Below are positions 7,387-15,379 of a stretch of DNA of 26,571 nt, piece after piece. A model generated the notes under the pieces. The model was not told the origin of the DNA, did no database searches, and saw only the letters and a program-made list of their open reading frames with translations. Made by a program: the position numbers and the translations under genes. Numbering within the stretch: position 1 is the first letter of the stretch; every line of letters begins with the position of its first letter. The DNA comes from Streptomyces varsoviensis (GTDB taxonomy: Bacteria > Actinomycetota > Actinomycetes > Streptomycetales > Streptomycetaceae). The stretch lies in contig NZ_JOBF01000046.1 of NCBI RefSeq assembly GCF_000718635.1, positions 1-26,571 of the forward strand. Reading direction: 5' to 3'.

Positions 7387-8537
7387 GCCGGCCCACCGGG
7401 CCGGACGCGCCGCGGGCCCGGCCGCCGGCCGTCTCGGTGGTCGTCTGCGTCTACACCGAGGACCGCTGGGCGGACATCCTGGCCGCCGTCGCCTCGGTGC
7501 GCGACCAGTCGGCGCCGGCCCATGAGACGTTGCTGGTGGTCGACCACAACGCCGCGCTGCTGCGGCGGCTCGCCAAGCACTACGGCGACGACGGCGCGGG
7601 GGCCGCGGCCGGCCCCGGCGGCGAGGTGCGGGTGCTCGCCAACGCGGGCCCCCGCGGCCTCTCGGCGGGCCGCAACACCGGGGTCGCCGAGTCCACCGGC
7701 GAGATCATCGCCTTCCTCGACGACGACGCCGTCGCCGAACGGGACTGGCTGCGCCGCTTCGCCGACGCGTACGCGGACCCGCGCGTGATGGCCGTGGGCG
7801 GCCGGACCTCGCCCGTCTGGGAGTCGCGCCGCCGCCCGGCCTGGTTCCCCGAGGAGTTCGACTGGGTCGTGGGCTGTACGTACCGGGGGCTGCCGCCGGG
7901 CCGCGTCCGGGTCCGCAACGTCCTGGGCGGCAACGCGTCGTTCCGGCGGGCCGCGTTCGAGGCGGCCGGCGGGTTCGCCTGCGGCATCGGCCGGGACGGC
8001 GACCGGCTGCCGCTGGGCTGCGAGGAGACGGAGCTGTGCATCCGGCTCACCCGCGCGCTGCCGGACGCGGTCCTGCTGATCGACGACCGGGCGGTGATCC
8101 ACCACCGGGTGCCCGCGCCCCGCGAGCGGTTCCGCTACTTCCGTACCCGGGCGTACGCCGAGGGCGTGTCCAAAGCCCTGGTCGCCGGCAGCGTGGGCAG
8201 CCGGGAGGGGCTGGCCACCGAGCGCCGCTACGTGACGCGGGTGCTGCCGGCGGGCGTGGCGCGCGGCGTGCGCGACGCCCTGCTGGGGCGCCCTGGCGGT
8301 GCGGGGCGCGCCGGGGCCATCGTGGCCGGGGTGGCCGCCGCGGCGGGCGGGTACGCGCTCGGCGCCGTACGGGCGCGCCGGGGAGCCGGCCGGTTCGTGA
8401 TCCCGGCGGCGGTGGCGCCGCCGGGGCCGGGGGACGACGGAGGCGGCGGGGACGGCGGAGGCGGCGGGGACGGCGGAGGCGGCGGGGACGGCGGGGAGTC
8501 GGGGCGGCACCGGTCGCGGGGAGGCGAGCGGACATGA
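7383..8537 (+). CDS. GT2 family glycosyltransferase with a Gly/Asp-rich tail
   Basis: This 384-residue GT-A glycosyltransferase begins with VSVVVCVYTEDRW (17-29), has GLSAGRNTGVAES at 92-104, the metal-binding LDDDA at 112-116, and an acidic catalytic motif CEETELCIRL (213-222). RNVLGGNASFRR at 178-189 is also typical. The start is a TTG at 7383, chosen because GGGGAGG lies just upstream and TTGA overlaps the preceding stop; no ATG or GTG is better placed. The C-terminus has a short hydrophobic patch and then an exact glycine/aspartate repeat, probably a disordered tail. It should add a sugar to the lipid-linked glycan. The stop overlaps the deacetylase start (ATGA). Confidence 0.88.
   Translation: MSRPTGPDAPRARPPAVSVVVCVYTEDRWADILAAVASVRDQSAPAHETLLVVDHNAALLRRLAKHYGDDGAGAAAGPGGEVRVLANAGPRGLSAGRNTGVAESTGEIIAFLDDDAVAERDWLRRFADAYADPRVMAVGGRTSPVWESRRRPAWFPEEFDWVVGCTYRGLPPGRVRVRNVLGGNASFRRAAFEAAGGFACGIGRDGDRLPLGCEETELCIRLTRALPDAVLLIDDRAVIHHRVPAPRERFRYFRTRAYAEGVSKALVAGSVGSREGLATERRYVTRVLPAGVARGVRDALLGRPGGAGRAGAIVAGVAAAAGGYALGAVRARRGAGRFVIPAAVAPPGPGDDGGGGDGGGGGDGGGGGDGGESGRHRSRGGERT
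8439..8492 (+). repeat. Three exact 18-bp repeats inside the GT2 gene
   Basis: GGAGGCGGCGGGGACGGC occurs three times in a row without mismatch. It encodes the glycine/aspartate tail (units of six residues) of the second glycosyltransferase. Exact copies suggest recent slippage and possible length variation between strains. Confidence 0.9.
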
Positions 8538-9379
8538 ACGACGGCGCGAGACACAGCGGAAGAAACAGCGCGACAGCGGTCGGAGACACCGGGCCGGTGC
8601 CGATCCTGATGTACCACGCGGTGGCGCACGCCCCCGCGCGGGCGGCGCACCGGCTGTCGGTGTCGCCGGACGCGTTCGCCGAACAGCTCGGCCTGCTCGC
8701 CGAGCGCGGCTTCACTCCGCTCACCGCCGGCCAGTTGGCCGGGGCGTGGCGGGACGGCTCCCGGCTCCCGCCGCGGCCCGTGCTGATCACCTTCGACGAC
8801 GGCTACGAGGGCGTGCACCGGCACGCCCTCCCCCTGCTCGCCAAGCACGGCTTCGCGGCGACCCTGTTCGCGTCCACGGGGTGGCTGCGCGGCCCGTACG
8901 AGGGCAGGGGCGCGCCGGACCTGATGCTCGACTGGGACCAGGTGCGGGAGCTGGCGGCCGCCGGCATGGAGATCGGCGGGCACAGCCACACGCATCCCCA
9001 GATGGACCAACTCACCGATGAGCGGCTGCGGTTCGAGGTGGATCGCTGCCGGGAGATCCTGGCCCGGGAGCTCGACGGCCCGCCGGTCTCCTTCGCCTAC
9101 CCGTACGGCTACTCCAGCCGCCGGGTGCGGCAGGCCGTGCGGGAGGCCGGGTTCGGGGTCTCCCTGGCGGTCGGCAACGCCCTCGCGGCGCGGCGGCAGG
9201 GCCCGTACGCCCTGGAGCGGGTCACCGTGCGCCGCTCCACGGGCATCGGGGAGTTCGAGCGGCTCGTCGAGGGCCGCGCCCTGGGCCGCGTCTTCGCCCG
9301 CGACCACGCCCTGACCAAGGGGTACGCCGTCGTCCGCAGGGCGCGCCGGGCCGCCCGACGCTGTTTCCCCGGGGGGTGA
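8534..9379 (+). CDS. Polysaccharide deacetylase (NodB/CE4 family)
   Basis: This 281-residue protein carries the CE4 metal site: TFDDGY at 86-91 with D89 as the expected ligand, and GHSHTHP with H150 and H154. The family barrel start is PILMYHAV (23-30), and FAYPYGY near 192 is the usual third motif. There is no signal peptide or membrane helix, so it may act on the lipid-linked or nucleotide-linked sugar inside the cell, or leave by an unseen route. It would remove N- or O-acetyl groups from a hexosamine-type residue, which hints that the glycan contains an acetylated sugar. The start overlaps the preceding stop by four bases. A repeat-rich gap follows. Confidence 0.92.
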   Translation: MNDGARHSGRNSATAVGDTGPVPILMYHAVAHAPARAAHRLSVSPDAFAEQLGLLAERGFTPLTAGQLAGAWRDGSRLPPRPVLITFDDGYEGVHRHALPLLAKHGFAATLFASTGWLRGPYEGRGAPDLMLDWDQVRELAAAGMEIGGHSHTHPQMDQLTDERLRFEVDRCREILARELDGPPVSFAYPYGYSSRRVRQAVREAGFGVSLAVGNALAARRQGPYALERVTVRRSTGIGEFERLVEGRALGRVFARDHALTKGYAVVRRARRAARRCFPGG

Positions 9380-9397
9380 GCGCGTGATCCGCGGTCG

Positions 9398-9540
9398 ATG
9401 AGCCGTGCGTACGCCCGTACGGACCGTGTGCCGTATGAGCCGCACAGGCCGTATGAGCCGTACGGGGCGTACGCGCCGTGCAGGCCGTACGAGGCCCGTG
9501 CGCGTCGTACGGACCGTACGAGCGACAGCCTCCGGCCCGG
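9398..9540. repeat. CGTAC-rich short-repeat patch before the flippase gene
   Basis: The motif CGTACG and variants (CCGTATGAGCCG, CGTACGCCC) recur every 9-15 bases. CCGTATGAGCCG is present twice, six bases apart. The patch fills most of the 208-base gap before 9588. A 65-codon frame crosses it but has no ribosome site. Confidence 0.65.
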
Positions 9541-9587
9541 CCGGAGCCCCAGCGTGAGGCAATCTTCGAGGAAGGCAGCCGAAGCCC

Positions 9588-12500
9588 GTGTCTGACACGA
9601 CCACCCGGACCGAGGAGCGCCAGGAGGAGCGGCCGAACGGCCGCGGACTGCGGCTGCGGGGGCGGGGCGGCGGCTCGCCGCTGTTCCGCAACGCGTACGC
9701 GCTGATGCTCAACACGGGCATCAGCGCGAGCCTCGGCATGGGGTACTGGCTGGTCGCCGCCCGCTACTACTCGGCGGACTCGGTGGGCCAGGGCTCGGCG
9801 GCCATCGCCGCGATGAAGCTCCTCGCGGGGCTCACCGCGGTGACGCTGACGGGGGCGCTGGCCCGCTTCATCCCGATCGCGGGCCGGGCGACGGCGCGGC
9901 TCGTCTTCCGTACGTACGCGGGGAGTTCGGTCGTCGTAGCGGTCGCGGCGACGGTCTTCCTGCTGACGCTCAACTTCTGGGGGCCGTCCTACCGGTTCCT
10001 GCACGGGCCCCTGCACGGCTTCGGGTTCATCATCGCGGTCGTCGCCTGGTCGCTGCTCACCCTCCAGGACGGGGTGCTGACCGGGCTGCGCAGCGCGATG
10101 TGGGTGCCGGTGGGGAACACCGTCTTCTCGGCGGCGAAACTGGCGCTGCTGGTGGGGCTGTCGGCGGCCATCCCGACCACCGGGGTGTTCGTCGCCTGGG
10201 TCGCCGCCATCGCGGTGTCCGTGCTGCCGCTGGGCTGGCTGGTCTTCCGCCGGCTGGTGCCGCGCCACGTGGAACGCACCGTGCGCACGGCGCGGCCCGT
10301 CACCTACCGGGAGATGGGGCGCTTCCTGGCCGGCGACTACACCGGCTCGCTGTTCTCGCTGGCCGTGGTCTACCTGGTGCCGGTGATCGTCGCCGCGCAG
10401 GTCAGCTCCGCCGACAACGCGTACTTCTACATCACCACCACCATCGGCGGCACCGTCAACCTGCTCGCCATCAACATGGGCGCCTCGCTGACGGTCGAGG
10501 GCTCGCACGACCCGGCGCGGCTGGCCGAGAACTGCCGGGCCGCGCTGCGCCGGATGGCCCGCATCATGCTCCCGGTCTGCCTGCTCCTCTTCGTCCTGGC
10601 CCCGTACATCCTCAAGGTCTTCGGCGCGGGGTACGCCGAGGCGGCGACGCCGCTGCTGCGCTGGTTCGCGGTGGGGGCGGCGCTGCGGGTGGTGATGGAG
10701 GTCTACTTCGCGGTGCTGCGCGCGCAGAGCCGCACCTCCGGACTGGCCTACCTCCAGGGGCTGTTGTGCGCCCTGGTGCTGGGGCTCACGCTGTTGCTGC
10801 TGCCGCGCATGGGGCTCACGGGCGCGGGCGTCGCGGAGATCTCCAGCCTGGCCGTGATCGTCTCCATAGCGACGGTCAAGCTCCGCCGCATCCTCACCGC
10901 GCACCCGTCCGCCCCCGCCGGCACGATCACGGCGGAGGTGGCGGCGCCCGACGGGGACCTCGCGGACCTGGCGGTGGACGGCGACAAAGGGGACGCGGGC
11001 ACGGTGATCCGGCCCCGGCCCGGTACCGGCGAGGAGAAGAGCGGCCCGTACGGCACGCGGTGGGCGCTGCGGCACGCGCTCGACGCCGACACGGTGCCGC
11101 TCGGGGTCCGGCTGGACTTCGACCACCTGGAGCGGCGGCCGGACGTACGGCACACGCCCGAGGGCATCGGGGAGCCGCCCCCGGAGCCCTCGCCGGACGA
11201 CGGGCCACGGTGGGCGCACACGCTGCGCTCGACGCTGCCGCTGGGGACGAACCCCTGGCGGCGGTCGGGTGCGGCGCCGGAAGGGGGGTCGGGGAAGGCA
11301 GAGGCGTCGGAGAGGGCCGAGGCGTCGGAGACGTCTGAGGTGGCGGAGAAGCCTGAGGAACCGGCGCGGTCGGAGCGGCTGGAGCGGTTCGAGCGGCTGG
11401 TGGCGTCGGAGCCGTCTGCGCCGCCGGAACGTACGGGGAAGGCTGAGCCGACCGAGGAGAAGGAGAAGAAGAAGGAGGGCAAGCGGCTGAAGTGGCCGGA
11501 GATGCGGATGCCCTCCGCGCCGCTCGTCCCCCCTCCCCCGCGCCCCGCCGCGCCCGCGGCGACGGCGGCCACGGCGACTGGCGGCGCCGAGCGGGCAGCA
11601 GACCGCCCGCCGGACCGGGGGCCGGGCCGGGGCCGCGCGCCCGAGCTGGGGATCTGGCTGCTGCTGGCCGCCGCGCTCGGCCTGTACTGGCTGCCGCTGC
11701 GGACGCTGGGCGATGTCTCGCTGGACGACATGGGCGGCCTCGGGCTGATCTCGGTGCTGCCGGGGGCGACGCTGCTGGGCGCCGCGCTGCTGGTGCTGGC
11801 GTTCGCCTCCGCGCTGTGGCTGGGGCGGCCGAGGCGCGGGCTGCTGCTGGCGATCGTGGTGCTGACGGTGGTGTCGCTGCATGCGGTGCCCGCGGTGCTG
11901 GAGAGCGAGCCGAGGTTCGCGACGGCGTGGCAGCACGTCGGGTTCCTGGACTTCATCGACCGCACCGGCACCGCGGTGCCCGACCTGGACGCGCGCTGGA
12001 GCTGGCCGGGGTTCTTCGCGGCCGCCGCGTTCGTCGCCCGGGCGTGCGGCGTCGACGATCTGTCCGGGGTGCTGCGCTGGTGGCCGCTGGTGGTGCAGTT
12101 GCTGTATCTGGCCCCGTTCGCGCTGCTGCTGAAGGCGGTACGGGCGGGCTGGCGGGCGAAGTGGACGGCGGCCTGGCTGTTCGCGCTGTGCGGCTGGGTG
12201 GGGCAGGACTACTTCTCGCCGCAGGCCCTGAACTATCTGATCTATCTGCTGTTCGTGGCCGTGCTGCTGGTCTGGTTCCGCTGGCCGCGCCCGCTGCGCG
12301 GCCGGCGGCTGCCGGGCGAGAGCGAGGTCGAGCCGGTCGGCCGCCGGGAGCGGGCGGTGCTGCTGGCGGTGCTGATCGGGCTGTTCGCGGCGTCGGTCGC
12401 GAGCCATCAGCTCACCCCGTTCGTGATGCTGGGCGTGCTGACCGTACTGGTTCTGGCGCGCCGCTCGACGCTGCGCGGGCTGCCGCTGCTGTGCTGCGTG

Positions 12501-13619
12501 ATGCTGGCGGTGTGGGTGGGGTTCCTCGCGGAGCCGTACTGGTCCGGCCACTTCGACGAGCTGTTCGGCGGTCTCGGCTCGCTCGGCGGCAACCTCGACT
12601 CCTCGGTCTCCGGGCGCATCCAGGGCGGCAGCAGCACCCACAAGCTGGTGCTGTACGCGCGGGTCGCGCTCGCGGCCGGGGTGCTGGCGTTCGCCGGGTA
12701 CGGCTGGCTGCGGCGGCGCAGGGCCGGGCTGAGCGATGTGTCGCTGCTGGTGCTGACGGCCGTTCCGTTCCTCGCCTTCGGCATGCAGTCGTACGGCGGC
12801 GAGGTCGCGCTGCGGGTCTTCCTGTTCGCCCTGCCCGGCGCCTGCGTGCTGGCCGCGCTCGCGGTCTTCCCGCGGTCCGGCGGCGGGCGCGGCGCGCTCG
12901 GCCCGGCCGCCGCGCTGCTCGCGGGGCTCGTCCTGATCTTCGGGTTCCTGGTGGCCCGTTGGGGCAACGAGCCGTTCGAGCGGGTGCGGCCCGGCGAGGT
13001 CGCCGCGATGGACTACGTGTACGCGCACGACGAGCCGACCGCCCAGGTGCTGTGGCCGAGCAGCGACCCGGTCAACAGCGTCACGCCCGCCATGCCGTGG
13101 GGCGCCCGCGACATGGAGCGCGTGAACTACCGGGCGACGCAGGCCCCGCGCGACCCGGTGCTCGTCGACGGCCTGGTCGAGGCGTTGCGGGACGCCGGGC
13201 CCAACGGCTATCTGATGATCAACCGCGGTCAGGCGGTCGCCCTCCAGCTCGACTCGGGGTACGCGCCGACCTGGGAGCAGCGGCTGCTGCGCGCCCTGGA
13301 CGCGCGGCCCGAGCTGCGCCGGGCGGTGTCCAACGCCGACGCCACGGTCTACGAACTGGCCGACCGCCCGGAGGGCCGGGCCCCGAAGCCCGACCCCGGG
13401 CCGATCGGGCCGATGATCACGTGGACGCCGATGTCGGTGGTGGGCGGGCTCGCGGCGGTGGCACTGCTGGCCCTGCTCTCGGCGCGCGAGCTGGTGCGCG
13501 TGGCCATGCGGCCGGGCGTGCGGCAACTGCGGTGGCTCCAGGGCTCGTTCTGGTTCTCGCTGCCGCTGCTCGCGGTGGTGCTGGCCGCGCTGATCCACCG
13601 GCTCTGGACCATGTCGTAG
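9588..13619 (+). CDS. Flippase (MOP-type) fused to a multi-spanning GT-C-like membrane half
   Basis: This is a 1343-residue protein. Residues about 30-435 are a polysaccharide-transporter-like flippase with roughly twelve membrane helices (for example SVVVAVAATVFLLTL, IMLPVCLLLFVLAPYIL), normally a whole protein of about 430-500 residues. Residues 440-685 form a charged, low-complexity cytoplasmic linker rich in Glu, Arg and Lys. Residues 686-1343 are a second membrane region, starting ELGIWLLLAAALGLYWLP, with a large loop (WSWPGFFAAA near 805) and VGQDYFSPQALNYL near 871, resembling actinobacterial membrane glycosyltransferase-like proteins. The first half should flip a lipid-linked glycan; the second may transfer or polymerise sugars outside, which is inference. 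The GTG at 9588 has AGGAAGG about 12 bases upstream, somewhat far. No frame break was seen across the junction. Confidence 0.88.
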   Translation: MSDTTTRTEERQEERPNGRGLRLRGRGGGSPLFRNAYALMLNTGISASLGMGYWLVAARYYSADSVGQGSAAIAAMKLLAGLTAVTLTGALARFIPIAGRATARLVFRTYAGSSVVVAVAATVFLLTLNFWGPSYRFLHGPLHGFGFIIAVVAWSLLTLQDGVLTGLRSAMWVPVGNTVFSAAKLALLVGLSAAIPTTGVFVAWVAAIAVSVLPLGWLVFRRLVPRHVERTVRTARPVTYREMGRFLAGDYTGSLFSLAVVYLVPVIVAAQVSSADNAYFYITTTIGGTVNLLAINMGASLTVEGSHDPARLAENCRAALRRMARIMLPVCLLLFVLAPYILKVFGAGYAEAATPLLRWFAVGAALRVVMEVYFAVLRAQSRTSGLAYLQGLLCALVLGLTLLLLPRMGLTGAGVAEISSLAVIVSIATVKLRRILTAHPSAPAGTITAEVAAPDGDLADLAVDGDKGDAGTVIRPRPGTGEEKSGPYGTRWALRHALDADTVPLGVRLDFDHLERRPDVRHTPEGIGEPPPEPSPDDGPRWAHTLRSTLPLGTNPWRRSGAAPEGGSGKAEASERAEASETSEVAEKPEEPARSERLERFERLVASEPSAPPERTGKAEPTEEKEKKKEGKRLKWPEMRMPSAPLVPPPPRPAAPAATAATATGGAERAADRPPDRGPGRGRAPELGIWLLLAAALGLYWLPLRTLGDVSLDDMGGLGLISVLPGATLLGAALLVLAFASALWLGRPRRGLLLAIVVLTVVSLHAVPAVLESEPRFATAWQHVGFLDFIDRTGTAVPDLDARWSWPGFFAAAAFVARACGVDDLSGVLRWWPLVVQLLYLAPFALLLKAVRAGWRAKWTAAWLFALCGWVGQDYFSPQALNYLIYLLFVAVLLVWFRWPRPLRGRRLPGESEVEPVGRRERAVLLAVLIGLFAASVASHQLTPFVMLGVLTVLVLARRSTLRGLPLLCCVMLAVWVGFLAEPYWSGHFDELFGGLGSLGGNLDSSVSGRIQGGSSTHKLVLYARVALAAGVLAFAGYGWLRRRRAGLSDVSLLVLTAVPFLAFGMQSYGGEVALRVFLFALPGACVLAALAVFPRSGGGRGALGPAAALLAGLVLIFGFLVARWGNEPFERVRPGEVAAMDYVYAHDEPTAQVLWPSSDPVNSVTPAMPWGARDMERVNYRATQAPRDPVLVDGLVEALRDAGPNGYLMINRGQAVALQLDSGYAPTWEQRLLRALDARPELRRAVSNADATVYELADRPEGRAPKPDPGPIGPMITWTPMSVVGGLAAVALLALLSARELVRVAMRPGVRQLRWLQGSFWFSLPLLAVVLAALIHRLWTMS

Positions 13620-13645
13620 GCGGCGGCCCCGCGTCCGTACGGGCG

Positions 13646-13780
13646 GCCCGCTCCCGGGCTCGTACAGCCCGCTCCCGGGCTCGTACAGCCCGCTCCCGGT
13701 GCTCGTACGGTCCGCCCCGGTGCTCGTACGGGCGCGGGGCCCCGGTCCCGTACGGGCGCGGGCCCGCCCCCTTCGTGTAC
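13646..13780. repeat. Degenerate 21-bp repeats ending CTCGTAC, after the flippase gene
   Basis: Two exact 21-base units (13646-13666 and 13667-13687) share the core CTCCCGGGCTCGTACA. Three or more diverged units ending CTCGTACG or CCGTACGGGC follow. They fill the 175-base gap between the convergent flippase and glycoside hydrolase genes and may serve as a transcription barrier. Confidence 0.7.
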
Positions 13781-13794
13781 GGGCCCGGCCCCGG

Positions 13795-15222
13795 CTACCG
13801 CTCCAGCCAGCGCACCTCGTACGCGGCCATGTCGAAGCTCCGGCCGTCGACCGATGCCTTGATGGCGCGGTCGAGGGTGTTGACGACGAGGACGTCCTTG
13901 TCGGAGGCGAGGGCGAGGACGTTGGGCCGGTCGTCGGCGGCGATGTCGACCTGGCGCAGCCGGGTGCCGGGCGGGAACGCCTTCGCGAAGCGGGAGAGGA
14001 GCTTCATCATCGGCAACTCCGCTCCCCCGTCGTCCAGTTCGGTGCTGCGCCACAGGCAGCCGGGGCAGTCGTCACCGGTGTTCTGCGGGTTCCAGTAGAA
14101 GGCGGCGGCGACGCCCGCGCGGGCCATCCGCAGCAGCGCGGCGGCCTGCACGGCGGTGCGGTGCTCCTCGGACCAGCCCTTGCGGTCGTCGTTGGCGTCG
14201 GGGGGCTCCACGTACCACTCGGCCCACCAGACGGGCAGGTGCGTGGTCCGCCGCAGCCATGCGGTGACGTCGGCGAACTTCCGGGTGGCGGCGAACTCGT
14301 CGGGGATCAGCCGGTCGTCCTCGCGGGTGTAGCTGGAGCCGTCCACGGCGACGAAGTCGGCGCCGGCCTTGTGCCGGTTCCAGTACTCGACGGCGTCGAG
14401 GGAGCGCTGGTCGATGACGCCCCAGGGGCCGCTCAGCGCGGAGGCGTTGGTGGCGTCGCCCGGCGGGTCGCTGTCCATCACCGCGTAGGGCCCGCCGACC
14501 TGGTTGTCCTTGTTCCGCTTCTTCAGCTCCTGGTAGACGAGGTTGTAGAGCGTGGTGTAGCCCTCGTAGTCCCAGCGGTTCCGCTCGTTGTCGTAGAACC
14601 CCTTGAGCTCGTTCCAGACGATGAAGTGACGGATGTCCGGGTAGCGGTCGGCGATCTTCCCGACGAGGTCGGCGAAGTCCTGGTAGTGCTCGGGCTCGGG
14701 CGCCTTCTCCAGCGACTTCTTCGACCAGTCCGTGCCCGTGGAGCCGCCCTTCATCCAGTCCGGGGCGCAGCACAGGGTGAGCACGGGCGTCGCGCCCGTG
14801 CGGCGCATCAGCTCGACGCGCCGGTCGAGGTCGCTGAAGTCGTACTCGCCGGGCGCGGGCTCGGGGTTGTCGGCGCCCCAGCCCATGATGTGCTGGTTCT
14901 GCGGCATGGGGTCGGCGGAGAGCAGGTCGTCGGCGGACCTCTTGGCGGCGCGCTCGCCGTGGTCGGCGCTGTACTGGGTGTGGGTGAACCCCCACCCCAG
15001 CTCGGCCGAGGACCCGGCGGGCTTCTTCGGGGTGCCGTAGACGCCGGTGCTGGTGGAGGGCGCCGGCGCGGCGCCGCCGCCCGGCCATCCGCCGTACAGG
15101 GTCAGGGCCACCGCGAGCGCCAGCGCGCCGGCCCCCGTCAGGGTGAGGAGCCGCCACCGCGCCCTCGCCCGCGCCCGTAACCCGATCCGTAACCCGGCCC
15201 GTCCCCCACCATGACGCCCCAT
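13795..15222 (-). CDS. Membrane-anchored glycoside hydrolase (TIM barrel, GH39/GH5-like)
   Basis: This 475-residue protein has a basic N-terminus, one membrane helix (about 24-43, WRLLTLTGAGALALAVALTL), and then an outside domain. The clan GH-A pattern is clear: IVWNELKG with acid/base E205 on strand 4, and VWWAEWYVEP with nucleophile candidate E335 on strand 7. FYWNPQNTG follows on strand 8. The substrate is unknown; trimming or releasing the glycan made by the neighbouring genes is a reasonable inference. I chose the ATG at 15222; a TTG at 15231 adds three residues, and neither has a strong ribosome site. Two TTA codons lie close to the start: codon 11 (15190-15192) and codon 15 (15178-15180). 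Translation should thus depend on bldA. Confidence 0.88.
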   Translation of the reverse strand: MGRHGGGRAGLRIGLRARARARWRLLTLTGAGALALAVALTLYGGWPGGGAAPAPSTSTGVYGTPKKPAGSSAELGWGFTHTQYSADHGERAAKRSADDLLSADPMPQNQHIMGWGADNPEPAPGEYDFSDLDRRVELMRRTGATPVLTLCCAPDWMKGGSTGTDWSKKSLEKAPEPEHYQDFADLVGKIADRYPDIRHFIVWNELKGFYDNERNRWDYEGYTTLYNLVYQELKKRNKDNQVGGPYAVMDSDPPGDATNASALSGPWGVIDQRSLDAVEYWNRHKAGADFVAVDGSSYTREDDRLIPDEFAATRKFADVTAWLRRTTHLPVWWAEWYVEPPDANDDRKGWSEEHRTAVQAAALLRMARAGVAAAFYWNPQNTGDDCPGCLWRSTELDDGGAELPMMKLLSRFAKAFPPGTRLRQVDIAADDRPNVLALASDKDVLVVNTLDRAIKASVDGRSFDMAAYEVRWLER

Positions 15223-15379
15223 GGAAGGCAAGGGTATCGGCGGGCGTACCGCTTCCGGGGGCTTCCGTCCGAACAGTTCGCCAACTCCCCGGCACGGCCG
15301 CGCCGGGCCGCGCTCCCGGGCCGGACGGGACGGTGAAAACCGGTGTACGCCGGGGCGTTACGTGCCGGATCATGGGGGC

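Noticed and set aside
9398..9595. A 65-codon frame (PYEP-like repeats) overlapping the flippase start by eight bases
   Set aside because: It has no ribosome site, and its composition is explained by the CGTAC repeats. Overlap with the GTG start could be chance.
9222..13598. A 1458-codon open frame on the minus strand opposite the flippase gene
   Set aside because: It is rich in Gln, Arg, His and Pro with no domain, and lies exactly opposite a gene with clear membrane helices. In DNA this GC-rich, antisense frames stay open by codon bias alone.
11492..14098. An 868-codon plus-strand frame overlapping the flippase gene and running into the glycoside hydrolase region
   Set aside because: It reads as Ala/Arg/Gly-rich low-complexity protein, the typical shifted-frame shadow, and it crosses the intergenic repeats.
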